The notes under the pieces: generated by a model
Databases searched by the model: none
Seen by the model: only the letters and a program-made list of their open reading frames with translations
What the model was told of the DNA's origin: nothing
Translations under genes and position numbers: made by a program
In this document: positions 34,598-43,240 of the stretch, piece after piece
Layout of the letters: each line of letters begins with the position of its first letter
Numbering within the stretch: the stretch's first letter is position 1
Assembly: GCA_023423275.1 (NCBI GenBank)
Contig: JAFAFW010000109.1
Coordinates: 62,001-126,000 of the forward strand
Direction: 5' to 3'
From: Pseudomonadota bacterium
GTDB lineage: Bacteria > Pseudomonadota > Alphaproteobacteria > Rhizobiales > Hyphomicrobiaceae
DNA length: 64,000 bases

Positions 34598-35965
34598 TCA
34601 GACGGCTCCAGTGGCGGGAAACGACGAGCGCGCAAGAGCCGGATAGCGCTGGAGGAGTGTTAGCGACCGGGCGATGTAGAAGATCAGACTTGCCGCCCAA
34701 AGCCCGTGATTTCCGAACTGCGGTGACAGCACGGCCCAGGCTGCAAAGAAGATCGCGACACTTACGATCATCATGTTGCGCATATCGGCGGTTCGTGTCG
34801 CGCCGATGAACACGCCGTCCAACTGGAAGCACCAGACGCCGATGATCGGCGTCAGAACCACCCAGAACAGATACTCGCGCGCCAGTTGCCGCACCTCCGG
34901 GCTGGTCGTCATGAAATCGATGATCGTTGGCCCGGTCGCCCAAATGAAAGCGCTGAGCACCGCGCCGACCACGGCCGCCCAGAACATCGACAAACGGATC
35001 GCCTCCTCAAAGCGCGCACGCACGCGTGCGCCGATCGAACGCCCGACCAGGCTTTCGGCCGCAAACGCGAAGCCATCCAGAAGATTGGATGTGATGACCA
35101 CCAAAGACTGCAAGATCGCGTTGGCCGCCAGCGTCAGATCGCCGGAGCGTGCGCCCTGCGCGGTGAAAAACAGCACCACCGTCACGGCACACAGCGTGCG
35201 GATCATGATGTCGCTGTTGACCTGAAATGTCCGCTTGATGTGCGCCGGGTCGAACACTTGCCGAACGTCGGCGACTGCGCCACGTCGCACCAGTTCGCGG
35301 TACGCAAGCACAAGCCCGACAAGCGCCGCGGACCACTCGGAGACAAGCGCCGCCGTTCCGACACCGGCCACACCATACGCAAGGCCCATGACCAGCACGA
35401 TGGCCAGGGCCATGTTCATGAGGTTCAGGAAAATCTGCACCAGAACTGCCAGGCCGGTGCGCCCGATACCGATGAACCAGCCGAGCAAGGCGAAATTGAT
35501 GAGACCGGCAGGGGCCGCCCAGATGCGGATTTCGAAATAGGTCCGCGCCGCCTCCTCGACAGCAGCGCTTGCGCCCATGACCTGAAAGGCAGCCCAGGCG
35601 ATCAGCGCCTGAATAGCGATCAACGCGATCCCGGCCGTCACCGCAACGGCCAGCGCACGATGCAAGTTGGCGGCAACTTCAGAGGTATCCTGCGCGCCCA
35701 GCGCCTGCGCCGTCAGGCCCGTCGTGCCCATTCGCAGGAACGCGAACGCCCAATACAGAAAATTGAAGATGGTCGCTCCCACCGCCACGCCACCAATGAG
35801 GTGCGGCAAGCCGAGTTGACCGATTACCACCGTATCGACGAACCCGATCAGCGGCGTCGTCGCATTGGACAACATGATCGGCACCGCGATCAGCAACACG
35901 TCGCGGTGCGTGATGGGACGAGCGGCGTTGTCGGCATCGGCCGCTGCGGCGTTTCCGTGGCTCAT
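34598..35965 (-). CDS. MATE family efflux transporter (DinF-like)
   Basis: A 455-residue MATE exporter with about twelve membrane helices in two homologous halves. IAVPIMLSNATTPLIGFVDTVVIGQLG at the N-terminus and LDGVFIGATRTADMRNMM in the second half are signatures of the DinF subgroup. These proteins export organic compounds with Na+ or H+ antiport. Its stop lies two bases from the convergent pyrD stop. The adjacent DUF6460-like gene lies 24 bases upstream and could share the transcript. Confidence 0.9.
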   Translation of the reverse strand: MSHGNAAAADADNAARPITHRDVLLIAVPIMLSNATTPLIGFVDTVVIGQLGLPHLIGGVAVGATIFNFLYWAFAFLRMGTTGLTAQALGAQDTSEVAANLHRALAVAVTAGIALIAIQALIAWAAFQVMGASAAVEEAARTYFEIRIWAAPAGLINFALLGWFIGIGRTGLAVLVQIFLNLMNMALAIVLVMGLAYGVAGVGTAALVSEWSAALVGLVLAYRELVRRGAVADVRQVFDPAHIKRTFQVNSDIMIRTLCAVTVVLFFTAQGARSGDLTLAANAILQSLVVITSNLLDGFAFAAESLVGRSIGARVRARFEEAIRLSMFWAAVVGAVLSAFIWATGPTIIDFMTTSPEVRQLAREYLFWVVLTPIIGVWCFQLDGVFIGATRTADMRNMMIVSVAIFFAAWAVLSPQFGNHGLWAASLIFYIARSLTLLQRYPALARSSFPATGAV

Positions 35966-35989
35966 GGCTTCGGACGTCGGTCCGATCGG

Positions 35990-36271
35990 CTACGGACGCC
36001 GGTCATCGGAGCGCCGGCCCATACCGAGCAGCCGCGCGATGAGCCAGATCGGGAAGACGATCACCGCGCCGATGAGGAAGTACTGGACGATCCACTCAAC
36101 AGCACCGAAACCCATGTCGTAGATCCGGCGGATCAGCACATCGAGGCGATAGATGATATCGGATGGCGTGATGCCAAGCGCCGACAGCACGATGCCGACG
36201 ACGACCGACAGCAGAATGAGGCGTATGATGACGCCAAGCGGGTTGCCGCCGAAGAATTGATCGCGATTCAT
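35990..36271 (-). CDS. small membrane protein, DUF6460-like
   Basis: A 93-residue protein with two hydrophobic helices: FGGNPLGVIIRLILLSVVVGIVLSALG near the start and VQYFLIGAVIVFPIWLIARLLG near the end. The spacer YRLDVLIRRIYDMGFGAVEW is conserved in small alphaproteobacterial membrane proteins annotated as DUF6460 (recognition from memory, moderate confidence). The function is unknown. The start at 36271 begins just before the first helix, whereas the open frame extends to 36412. Confidence 0.65.
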   Translation of the reverse strand: MNRDQFFGGNPLGVIIRLILLSVVVGIVLSALGITPSDIIYRLDVLIRRIYDMGFGAVEWIVQYFLIGAVIVFPIWLIARLLGMGRRSDDRRP

Positions 36272-36449
36272 TTCGATCTCGCTCTGTGCCGTACCACGCG
36301 CCGCACCCCAGCAGGCTTCTCCTGGGATACCGTGTGCCTCTAGCATAGTTCGCGGCGCGACTGAACCAGCGTCCGTCCCGACCACTTCCAGCGACGTGTA
36401 GATGGCAGGCAAGCGTTTGATATCAAAGAAATCTGAAAGCAGTCCTCGG

Positions 36450-38951
36450 ATGCTTCCGGACGTCTTCCAGCGCTGGTTCGCCCACCGCGGCTGGTCGCTG
36501 CGCGAACATCAGCGTGCCCTGCTCGAAAAGGTCCAGCAACGCCGCTCGACATTGCTGATTGCCCCCACGGGTGCCGGCAAGACGCTGGCGGGCTTCCTGC
36601 CGAGCCTTGTCGAGCTGACAAACGGCGCGCCGGAACGCCAGGGCGCGGGGTTGCATACGCTGTACATTTCGCCGCTGAAGGCGCTCGCGGTCGACGTGGC
36701 GCGCAACTTGCTGACGCCCGTCGAGGAAATGCAGCTTCCGATCAGCATCGAGACACGCACCGCCGATACGTCCGTCGGGAAGCGGCAGCGGCAGCGCACC
36801 AAGCCGCCGCATCTGTTGCTGACAACGCCGGAGCAGATCGCCCTGCTGCTCAGCCATTCGGATGCTGCCTACCTGTTCGCCGACCTGCGCACCATCGTCC
36901 TCGACGAACTGCATGCCCTGGTCGCCTCCAAGCGTGGCGACCTTCTGGCCCTCGATCTGGCACGCCTTGCCTCGCTCGCGCCGAACGCCGTGCGCGTCGG
37001 CCTGTCCGCCACGGTAGCGCGGCCATCCGAGCTGCGTGCGTATCTGCAGCCGCAGCACGAACCGCACCGCGCCATCCACATGGCCGATCTCGTCGTCACC
37101 GGCGGCGGCGTGAAGCCGGACATCAGCATCCTCGAGTGTGAAACCCCGCTGCCGTGGGCCGGGCATACGACGGTTTATGCAATCCCCGAGATTTACGCGG
37201 CAATCCGCGCCCATCGTCTGTCACTGCTGTTCGTCAATACGCGCATGCAGGCCGAACTGTTGTTCCAGGAACTCTGGAAAGCCAACGACGATAATCTGCC
37301 CATCGCCCTTCACCATGGCTCGCTCGATGCGACGCAGCGGCGCAAGGTCGAAGCCGCGATGGCTGCAGGAAAACTGCGCGCGGTCATCGCGACATCGACG
37401 CTCGATCTCGGAATCGACTGGGGCGACGTCGATCTCGTCATCAACGTCGGTGCGCCGAAGGGCGCAAGCCGGCTGATCCAGCGCATCGGCCGCGCCAATC
37501 ACCGGCTGGACGAGCCGTCGAAAGCCCTGCTGGTGCCATCGAACCGCTTCGAAGTGCTGGAATGCCGCGCGGCCCTCGACGCGGCCGAAGCCGGCGTGCA
37601 GGACGTCGTCCTGTCGCGCAACGGCGGGCTCGACGTTCTGGCGCAGCACATCATGGGCGTCGCCGTCGCGGGGCCGTTCAGTCCTGACGAGCTTTACGCC
37701 GAAGTGCGTTCCGCCCAGCCCTACGCAAATCTCACACGCCGCGACTTCGACCGTGCCGTCGAATTCGTCGCCACCGGTGGCTACGCGCTGCAATCCTACG
37801 AGCGCTTTGCGCGTCTGCGTCCGACAGATGATGGACGCCTGCGGCTCGCACATCCGCGACTGGCACAGCAGTATCGGATGAACGCAGGAACAATCGTTGA
37901 AAGCCCGATGCTGAAGGTGCGCCTCGTCGGCCGGAAGGGTGCGCCGTCGCCCAAACGAACGCTGCCAACCTATGGAGGCCGCGTGCTCGGTGAGATCGAG
38001 GAGGACTTCATCGGCGAACTGGCGCTCGGAGATACGTTCGTGTTCGGCGGCGAGGTCGTCAGGTTTGAGGGACTGCGCGATACGGACGCGTTCGTCTCGC
38101 GCGCATGGTCATCCGACCCGAAAATCCCGAGCTATGCGGGCGGCAAGTTTCCACTCTCCACGCATCTTGCGTCGCGCGTACGGGCGATGTTGGCCGATCC
38201 GCGAAGCTGGTCCGGTCTGCCGATACCGGTTGCGGAATGGCTGGGCCTGCAGCAACGCCGCTCCACGCTGCCGACCGCAGACGAGGTGCTGATCGAGACC
38301 TTTCCACGTGGTCAGAAACACCATCTGGTTACCTACGCCTTCGAAGGTCGTTTGGCTCATCAATCACTGGGCATGCTGCTGACCCGACGCCTGGAACGCG
38401 CTCGCGCGGCACCACTCGGCTTCGTCGCCAACGACTACGGCCTCGCGATTTGGACTGCCCGCGACTTGTCGCAAATGATCTCCGACGGCTCGCTCGATCT
38501 CGATCGGCTGTTCGCCGAGGATATGCTCGGCGACGACCTCGAAGCCTGGCTCGCCGAATCCAACCTGATGAAGCGTACTTTCCGGATATGCGCCATCATT
38601 GCCGGGCTGATCGAGCGCCGCCATCCCGGCAAGGAGAAGAGCGGCCGACAACTCTCGGTCTCATCAAACTTGGTCTACGACGTCCTGCGCCAGCACGACC
38701 CGCAACACATCCTGTTGGAGGCTGCCTGGGCCGATGCGGCAAGCGGCCTGTTGGACATTTCCCGCCTCGGCAGCTTCCTGCGTCGCATAAAAGGCCGAAT
38801 CAGGCATCAATCGCTATCATCCGTGTCGCCGCTCGCCGTCCCCATCCTGCTGGAAATCGGACGCGAGGCCGTTCACGGCGCGGCACGCGAGGGACTTTTG
38901 CGGGACGCAGCCGAGGAATTGATCGCCGAGGCCGTCCGGGAGACTGCCTGA
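36450..38951 (+). CDS. ligase-associated DEXH-box helicase (Lhr family)
   Basis: A superfamily 2 helicase of about 833 residues. Motif I is APTGAGKTLAGFLP and motif II is DELHAL (DExH); SATVARPSEL is motif III, and helicase C-terminal motifs are IATSTLDLGIDWGDVDLVI and QRIGRANHR. A long C-terminal Lhr core follows. This is the shorter Lhr form found in the bacterial cluster with an ATP-dependent ligase, an exonuclease and the PdeM phosphoesterase. The pdeM start overlaps its stop (TGATG). The ATG at 36450 fits the family N-terminus; 36402 is possible. The ligase and exonuclease genes are not in this window. Confidence 0.92.
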   Translation: MLPDVFQRWFAHRGWSLREHQRALLEKVQQRRSTLLIAPTGAGKTLAGFLPSLVELTNGAPERQGAGLHTLYISPLKALAVDVARNLLTPVEEMQLPISIETRTADTSVGKRQRQRTKPPHLLLTTPEQIALLLSHSDAAYLFADLRTIVLDELHALVASKRGDLLALDLARLASLAPNAVRVGLSATVARPSELRAYLQPQHEPHRAIHMADLVVTGGGVKPDISILECETPLPWAGHTTVYAIPEIYAAIRAHRLSLLFVNTRMQAELLFQELWKANDDNLPIALHHGSLDATQRRKVEAAMAAGKLRAVIATSTLDLGIDWGDVDLVINVGAPKGASRLIQRIGRANHRLDEPSKALLVPSNRFEVLECRAALDAAEAGVQDVVLSRNGGLDVLAQHIMGVAVAGPFSPDELYAEVRSAQPYANLTRRDFDRAVEFVATGGYALQSYERFARLRPTDDGRLRLAHPRLAQQYRMNAGTIVESPMLKVRLVGRKGAPSPKRTLPTYGGRVLGEIEEDFIGELALGDTFVFGGEVVRFEGLRDTDAFVSRAWSSDPKIPSYAGGKFPLSTHLASRVRAMLADPRSWSGLPIPVAEWLGLQQRRSTLPTADEVLIETFPRGQKHHLVTYAFEGRLAHQSLGMLLTRRLERARAAPLGFVANDYGLAIWTARDLSQMISDGSLDLDRLFAEDMLGDDLEAWLAESNLMKRTFRICAIIAGLIERRHPGKEKSGRQLSVSSNLVYDVLRQHDPQHILLEAAWADAASGLLDISRLGSFLRRIKGRIRHQSLSSVSPLAVPILLEIGREAVHGAAREGLLRDAAEELIAEAVRETA

Positions 38952-39673
38952 TGCTGGGGCTGAAACCAGAACGCTACGAACTTCGCGACTTCGACACGCA
39001 GCCGATTTCGGTCTGCGGAAAGTCGTTCATCGCCGATCAGTCGGGTGCGTTGTACTGGCCGGCCGAGCGCGCGCTGATCGTCGCTGACCTGCATCTGGAG
39101 AAAGGCTCGGCTCATGCCAGCCGCGGTGTCTTGCTGCCGCCCTACGACACGCGCCAGACGCTTCTCCGGCTCGCCGAGGCCATCGACCGCTACGAACCGG
39201 AAACGGTCATTGCGCTCGGCGACAGCTTGCACGATTGCGGCGCCGCCGATCGTATTTGCGATGACGACATCGATATCCTGAAGATCATGCAGGAAGACCG
39301 TCGCTGGATCTGGCTGAACGGCAATCATGATCCGGTCGTGGCCGACATTTTCGGCGGCGAATGTGCCCACGAACTCGTACGCGAGGGCATCAAGCTGCGC
39401 CACGAGCCGCAACCGGGACGGATCACCCATGAGATCGCCGGACATCTGCATCCCGCCGCCCGTGTCTCGATCTATGGCACGGCCCTGCGCCGCCCGTGCT
39501 TCGTCAGCAATGGCTTGCGGCTGGTCATGCCCGCCTTTGGGACATTTACCGGCGGGCTGAATGTACTGGATGACGCCTTCCAGCCGCTGTTCAACGATGA
39601 CGGCTTGGCTGTCTGGGTTCTGGGCTCGGAGGGCCTCTACCCCGTTGCAACCCGCCTTTTGCGCCGCGACTAG
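38951..39673 (+). CDS. pdeM: ligase-associated phosphoesterase PdeM
   Basis: A 240-residue calcineurin-like phosphoesterase. VADLHLEKGSAHASRG is the DxH metal motif, ALGDSLHD the GD motif, WLNGNHDP the GNHD motif, and EIAGHLHPAARV the GHxH motif, all intact. Such PdeM proteins accompany Lhr in a presumed DNA end-repair pathway. The ATG overlaps the helicase stop by one base. The gene was read inside a longer open frame but clearly starts at 38951. Confidence 0.92.
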   Translation: MLGLKPERYELRDFDTQPISVCGKSFIADQSGALYWPAERALIVADLHLEKGSAHASRGVLLPPYDTRQTLLRLAEAIDRYEPETVIALGDSLHDCGAADRICDDDIDILKIMQEDRRWIWLNGNHDPVVADIFGGECAHELVREGIKLRHEPQPGRITHEIAGHLHPAARVSIYGTALRRPCFVSNGLRLVMPAFGTFTGGLNVLDDAFQPLFNDDGLAVWVLGSEGLYPVATRLLRRD

Positions 39674-39754
39674 CTGCCTCCCACGCCGTCCCTATTGATT
39701 TGCCGGGTCCGATCTGGTTCTGAGGGGCGTTCCCGTCTGGGCTCGGAGGTCATC

Positions 39755-41002
39755 TTGGGCAGCACTGCAAAAGTTTCCCCGTTCGCGCCGGCCGCGCTGC
39801 CGGATGTGCCGGATATCGCCGGCGTGCGCTTTGCCACGGCCGAAGCCGGGATCCGATATAAGAGCCGAACGGACCTGCTGCTGGCCGTGATGTCGCCGGG
39901 AACAGTTGCGGCTGGCGTGACCACGCAATCCAAAACCTGCTCAGCGCCGGTCCTGTGGTGTCGGGAGCAGCTCAAGCACGGCCGCGCCCGCGCCCTGGTG
40001 GTCAATTCCGGCAACGCGAACGCCTTCACTGGACAGAAAGGGCATGACGCGGTGAACGTCACCGCCGAGGCGGCTGCGAAGGCCGTCGGCTGCCAGCCGA
40101 ATGAGGTTTACGCCGCCTCGACCGGCGTCATCGGCGAACCGATGGATGCCACCAAGTTCGCGCATCTGCTGGGCGATCTCGCCCAATCGGCCCACCCGGG
40201 TGGCTGGCACGATGCCGCCAAGGCCATCATGACCACCGACACGTTCCCCAAGCTCGCGGTCCGTCGCGTGCGGATGGGCGCCGAGGAGGTCACGCTCGCC
40301 GGCTTCTGCAAAGGCGCGGGAATGATCGCGCCCGACATGGCGACCATGCTGTGCTTCCTGTTCACGGACGCGAGCATTGCGCAGCCTGTGTTGCAGCGAC
40401 TTGTCTCGTCGATCTCGGATCAGACGTTCAACTGCATCACCATCGACGGCGATACTTCGACCAGTGACACCGTGCTGCTGTTCGCGACCGGCGAAGCTGC
40501 AAAGCGGGGCGCGCCGGAAGTCCGCGACGCCGCTGATCCGGTGTTGGCGCCGTTCGCGGAAGCCCTTCACAGCCTGATGCACGAGCTGGCCCTCAGTGTC
40601 GCCAAGGACGGCGAAGGCCTGACCAAGTTTGTCACCGTGGACGTGCTGGGTGCGGAGAATGACCGGGCGGCGCGACGCATCGCGTTTTCGATTGCCAACT
40701 CCCCGATCATGAAGACCGCTATCGCGGGCGAAGATCCCAACTGGGGCCGCGTCGTGATGGCCGTCGGCAAGTCCGGAGAAGCGGCCGACCGCGATAAGCT
40801 GGCCATCTGGTTCGGCCCGCATCTGGTTGCGCGCGAGGGTGAACGGGCCCCGGACTACTCCGAGCCGGTCGTCGCGAAATACATGAAGAACGGCGAACTG
40901 ACGATCCGCGTCGATGTCGGCGTCGGCTCGGGCGCAGCCACCGTATGGACCTGCGACCTCACGCACGACTACGTGTCGATCAACGCTGATTATCGCAGCT
41001 AG
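39755..41002 (+). CDS. argJ: bifunctional ornithine acetyltransferase / N-acetylglutamate synthase
   Basis: A 415-residue ArgJ of arginine synthesis. It transfers acetyl from N-acetylornithine to glutamate. NSGNANAFTGQKG is a strongly conserved motif, and the self-cleavage site lies in KGAGMIAPDMATML, where the threonine becomes the nucleophile of the beta chain. GEDPNWGRVVMAVG is further support. No ATG or GTG fits the N-terminus; a TTG at 39755 has a strong GGAGG five bases upstream and gives the usual length. The open frame starts earlier at another TTG without support. The MutT-like gene follows by 18 bases. Confidence 0.93.
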   Translation: MGSTAKVSPFAPAALPDVPDIAGVRFATAEAGIRYKSRTDLLLAVMSPGTVAAGVTTQSKTCSAPVLWCREQLKHGRARALVVNSGNANAFTGQKGHDAVNVTAEAAAKAVGCQPNEVYAASTGVIGEPMDATKFAHLLGDLAQSAHPGGWHDAAKAIMTTDTFPKLAVRRVRMGAEEVTLAGFCKGAGMIAPDMATMLCFLFTDASIAQPVLQRLVSSISDQTFNCITIDGDTSTSDTVLLFATGEAAKRGAPEVRDAADPVLAPFAEALHSLMHELALSVAKDGEGLTKFVTVDVLGAENDRAARRIAFSIANSPIMKTAIAGEDPNWGRVVMAVGKSGEAADRDKLAIWFGPHLVAREGERAPDYSEPVVAKYMKNGELTIRVDVGVGSGAATVWTCDLTHDYVSINADYRS

Positions 41003-41020
41003 GATCGAGTTCGGCCGTCC

Positions 41021-41428
41021 ATGTCACGCCCTTTGCTTCTTGTTGTGGCTGCCGCTGTGATCGACGCTGATTTGCGCGTGCTGATCACCCAGCGCCCACC
41101 CGGCAAGCCAATGGCCGGGTTATGGGAGTTTCCCGGCGGGAAGGTGCAGGATGGTGAGACACCCGAACAGGCATTGATCCGCGAGCTGTTCGAAGAACTC
41201 GATATCGACGTCTGCCCGACCTGCCTGTCGCCGCTGACGTTCGCTAGTCACAGCTACGAGAAATTCCATCTGCTGATGCCGGTGTTCCAGATCCGCACCT
41301 GGGACGGTGTCGTCACGCCAAAGGAAGGCCAGCAGATGAAATGGGTGCGGACCAATCGTCTCGCTGACTATCCCATGCCGCCCGCCGACATCCCGCTGAT
41401 TCCGATGTTGCGGGATTTGATTGGCTGA
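41021..41428 (+). CDS. mutT: 8-oxo-dGTP diphosphatase-like Nudix hydrolase
   Basis: A 135-residue Nudix protein. The Nudix box GGKVQDGETPEQALIRELFEELDI matches GX5EX7REUXEEXGU apart from the usual minor end variation. LLVVAAAVIDADLRVLITQRP at the start and WEFPGGK are typical of MutT, which removes oxidised guanine nucleotides from the pool. The start at 41021 follows argJ by 18 bases, so they are probably co-transcribed. This argJ-mutT neighbourhood is common in alphaproteobacteria. Confidence 0.88.
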   Translation: MSRPLLLVVAAAVIDADLRVLITQRPPGKPMAGLWEFPGGKVQDGETPEQALIRELFEELDIDVCPTCLSPLTFASHSYEKFHLLMPVFQIRTWDGVVTPKEGQQMKWVRTNRLADYPMPPADIPLIPMLRDLIG

Positions 41429-41429
41429 C

Positions 41430-42305
41430 CTAGGCGCAGCCCCGCGCGGGAGGCGGATTGGTCTGTGAAATGGACGTTTGCGTTGACGTCGCGAGCTCAC
41501 CCGACCGCAGACGCGCGATCCAGCCGGCAATCGCGTCCGGACCTCCATATCGCGCGTGGTCATTATGGCCTGCTCTCGCCAGAGCAATAAATTCCTTCGG
41601 CTCAGGGGCGGCAGCAAACACCTTCTCCCCCATCGCGAACGGGACGACCTGATCGCGCATTCCATGAACGATCAGGAGAGGCGCGTGAATCTGTCCGATG
41701 CAACCGAGTTGCTCGTAGCGATCCTTCATCACGGCACGGACCGGCAGATATGGGTACCGGGATGCTCCGACGTCCGCGAGAGACGTGTAGGGCGATTCCA
41801 GGATCACCCCTGCGACCGGCAATTCCGTAGCCAGCCGCGTTGCCACGCCGGTCCCGAGCGACTCCCCGTAGACGATGATGTCCTCAGGCGCCACGCCCAG
41901 TCCGACCAGCTTTTGATAGGCCAGATGCGCATCGGCCAAATTGGCGGCTTCGCTTGGATATCCGGTCGATCCGCTATACCCGCGGTAGCTCATGATGAAG
42001 ATGCCGAGGTCGCGCGCCATGAGCCGGCGGATGCGCTCCGTTCGAAGCTCCAGATTTCCCCCGTTGCCATGAAAGTAGAGAATCGTCGGCTGGCCCGCAG
42101 GCGCCTTCGCGTACCAGGCCAGGACTTTTTCGCCGTCCGACGTATCCAGGGTCAGCTCATCGACGCTGGAAAGACCGGCATCGGTCGGCGATACACGCTC
42201 CGTTGAGGGAAAGTACGTCAACCGGCGCTGGCCGAAGTAGGCCGCGATAGCGATCAACGCGTAACCCGCGACGACTGCCAGTGCGATCTTGCCGAGGGTC
42301 GTCAT
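41430..42305 (-). CDS. membrane-anchored alpha/beta hydrolase
   Basis: A 291-residue alpha/beta hydrolase with one N-terminal membrane helix (KIALAVVAGYALIAIAAY). The nucleophile elbow is VYGESLGTGVA (GxSxG), the oxyanion region FHGNGGNLELR, and the acid and histidine lie in VHGMRDQVVPF and ARAGHNDHARYGG. It resembles the ABHD13/BEM46 group. The substrate is unknown. It is convergent with mutT, with stops two bases apart. Confidence 0.87.
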   Translation of the reverse strand: MTTLGKIALAVVAGYALIAIAAYFGQRRLTYFPSTERVSPTDAGLSSVDELTLDTSDGEKVLAWYAKAPAGQPTILYFHGNGGNLELRTERIRRLMARDLGIFIMSYRGYSGSTGYPSEAANLADAHLAYQKLVGLGVAPEDIIVYGESLGTGVATRLATELPVAGVILESPYTSLADVGASRYPYLPVRAVMKDRYEQLGCIGQIHAPLLIVHGMRDQVVPFAMGEKVFAAAPEPKEFIALARAGHNDHARYGGPDAIAGWIARLRSGELATSTQTSISQTNPPPARGCA

Positions 42306-42370
42306 CGTCCTCTGTTAGGTCGGTGAAACGGTCGAGGCTTCGCCTCTGTACAGGCCGGGTTGTCCGTCGT

Positions 42371-43045
42371 CTAGGACACGTTACCTGGCGCACCGCGCAC
42401 GATTTTCAAGTGGAGAAGCGCTGCGAGCACCAGGAATAAATAGCCGTTGAGCTCGAAGAACTCTTCCCAGAAGATTTTGCCGACCCACCCATGAACACGC
42501 GCATCGAGATACGCGCCGGTCAAAATCGCCGCACCAGCGACGTAAAGTGGCAGAGCCGCGGGCCGCAGCCCCATGCGGATCAGATCGATCCACTGTCTCC
42601 AATGTCGGACGAGGTAGATCAGTATCGGCGCGGTCATCGCCACGAGAAGGATTTCCTGCAAGCCACGCTGCGCGACCCAGTTGTACCAATCGGGACCATT
42701 GAATTTCTTCACGTCCAGCTCGCGCACGAACATCGCCGCTGCCAGCATCATGAGCGCGCAACTGGCTGTCCGCGCAGCCCCATCCGCGTCGCGCCACGCC
42801 ATCCAGAACAGAATGCCCGCAGCCGCCAGCAGGAAGCTTTGCAAGGTCTCGACCACCCCATATTCACGAACCAGCGCAAGGCCGAAACCTTCACGCCAAA
42901 GTTCCAGCAGAACACCGTCGACAAGAGCGATCACTGCAAGTGTGCCCAGCACGAACCAAGCCCCAAACGTTGCACCTGACGACACATCGCTGCTCATCCT
43001 GGGGATGGCCTGCGCTATTGGATCGGGATGATGCAGGTCCGTCAT
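42371..43045 (-). CDS. polytopic membrane protein, unknown function
   Basis: A 224-residue protein with about six hydrophobic segments (AWFVLGTLAVIALVDGVLL first; LYVAGAAILTGAYLD and LNGYLFLVLAALLHL at the end). Conserved-looking charged residues lie between helices: VRELDVKKFNG, and FWEEFFELNGY close to the C-terminus. I do not recognise the family. The start at 43045 or 42997 cannot be settled. It lies 65 bases upstream of the hydrolase on the same strand. Confidence 0.6.
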   Translation of the reverse strand: MTDLHHPDPIAQAIPRMSSDVSSGATFGAWFVLGTLAVIALVDGVLLELWREGFGLALVREYGVVETLQSFLLAAAGILFWMAWRDADGAARTASCALMMLAAAMFVRELDVKKFNGPDWYNWVAQRGLQEILLVAMTAPILIYLVRHWRQWIDLIRMGLRPAALPLYVAGAAILTGAYLDARVHGWVGKIFWEEFFELNGYLFLVLAALLHLKIVRGAPGNVS

Positions 43046-43141
43046 TCAGTCCCACCACTGTGCAATCCGTCATTTAGTTGTCGTAGATCCGTCACAGAAT
43101 TTTCACAAGACGGTTGCGGACAAATTGCAACACCCATCCCC

Positions 43142-43184
43142 AAAAACGACACGCACGGGACCGGCCTCATGCCGACCCCGTGCG
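43142..43184 (-). terminator. rho-independent terminator of the pnt operon
   Basis: Read on the minus strand, CGCACGGG (43184-43177) and CCCGTGCG (43159-43152) form an 8-bp stem enclosing an inner GC-rich pairing, followed by a run of five T at 43146-43142. It lies about 57 bases beyond the pntB stop codon. Confidence 0.8.
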
Positions 43185-43240
43185 GGACAGATCTTTCATG
43201 GGAAGGAAAGGCGCCAGCGCGCCGATCGGGTAGCTTAGGT

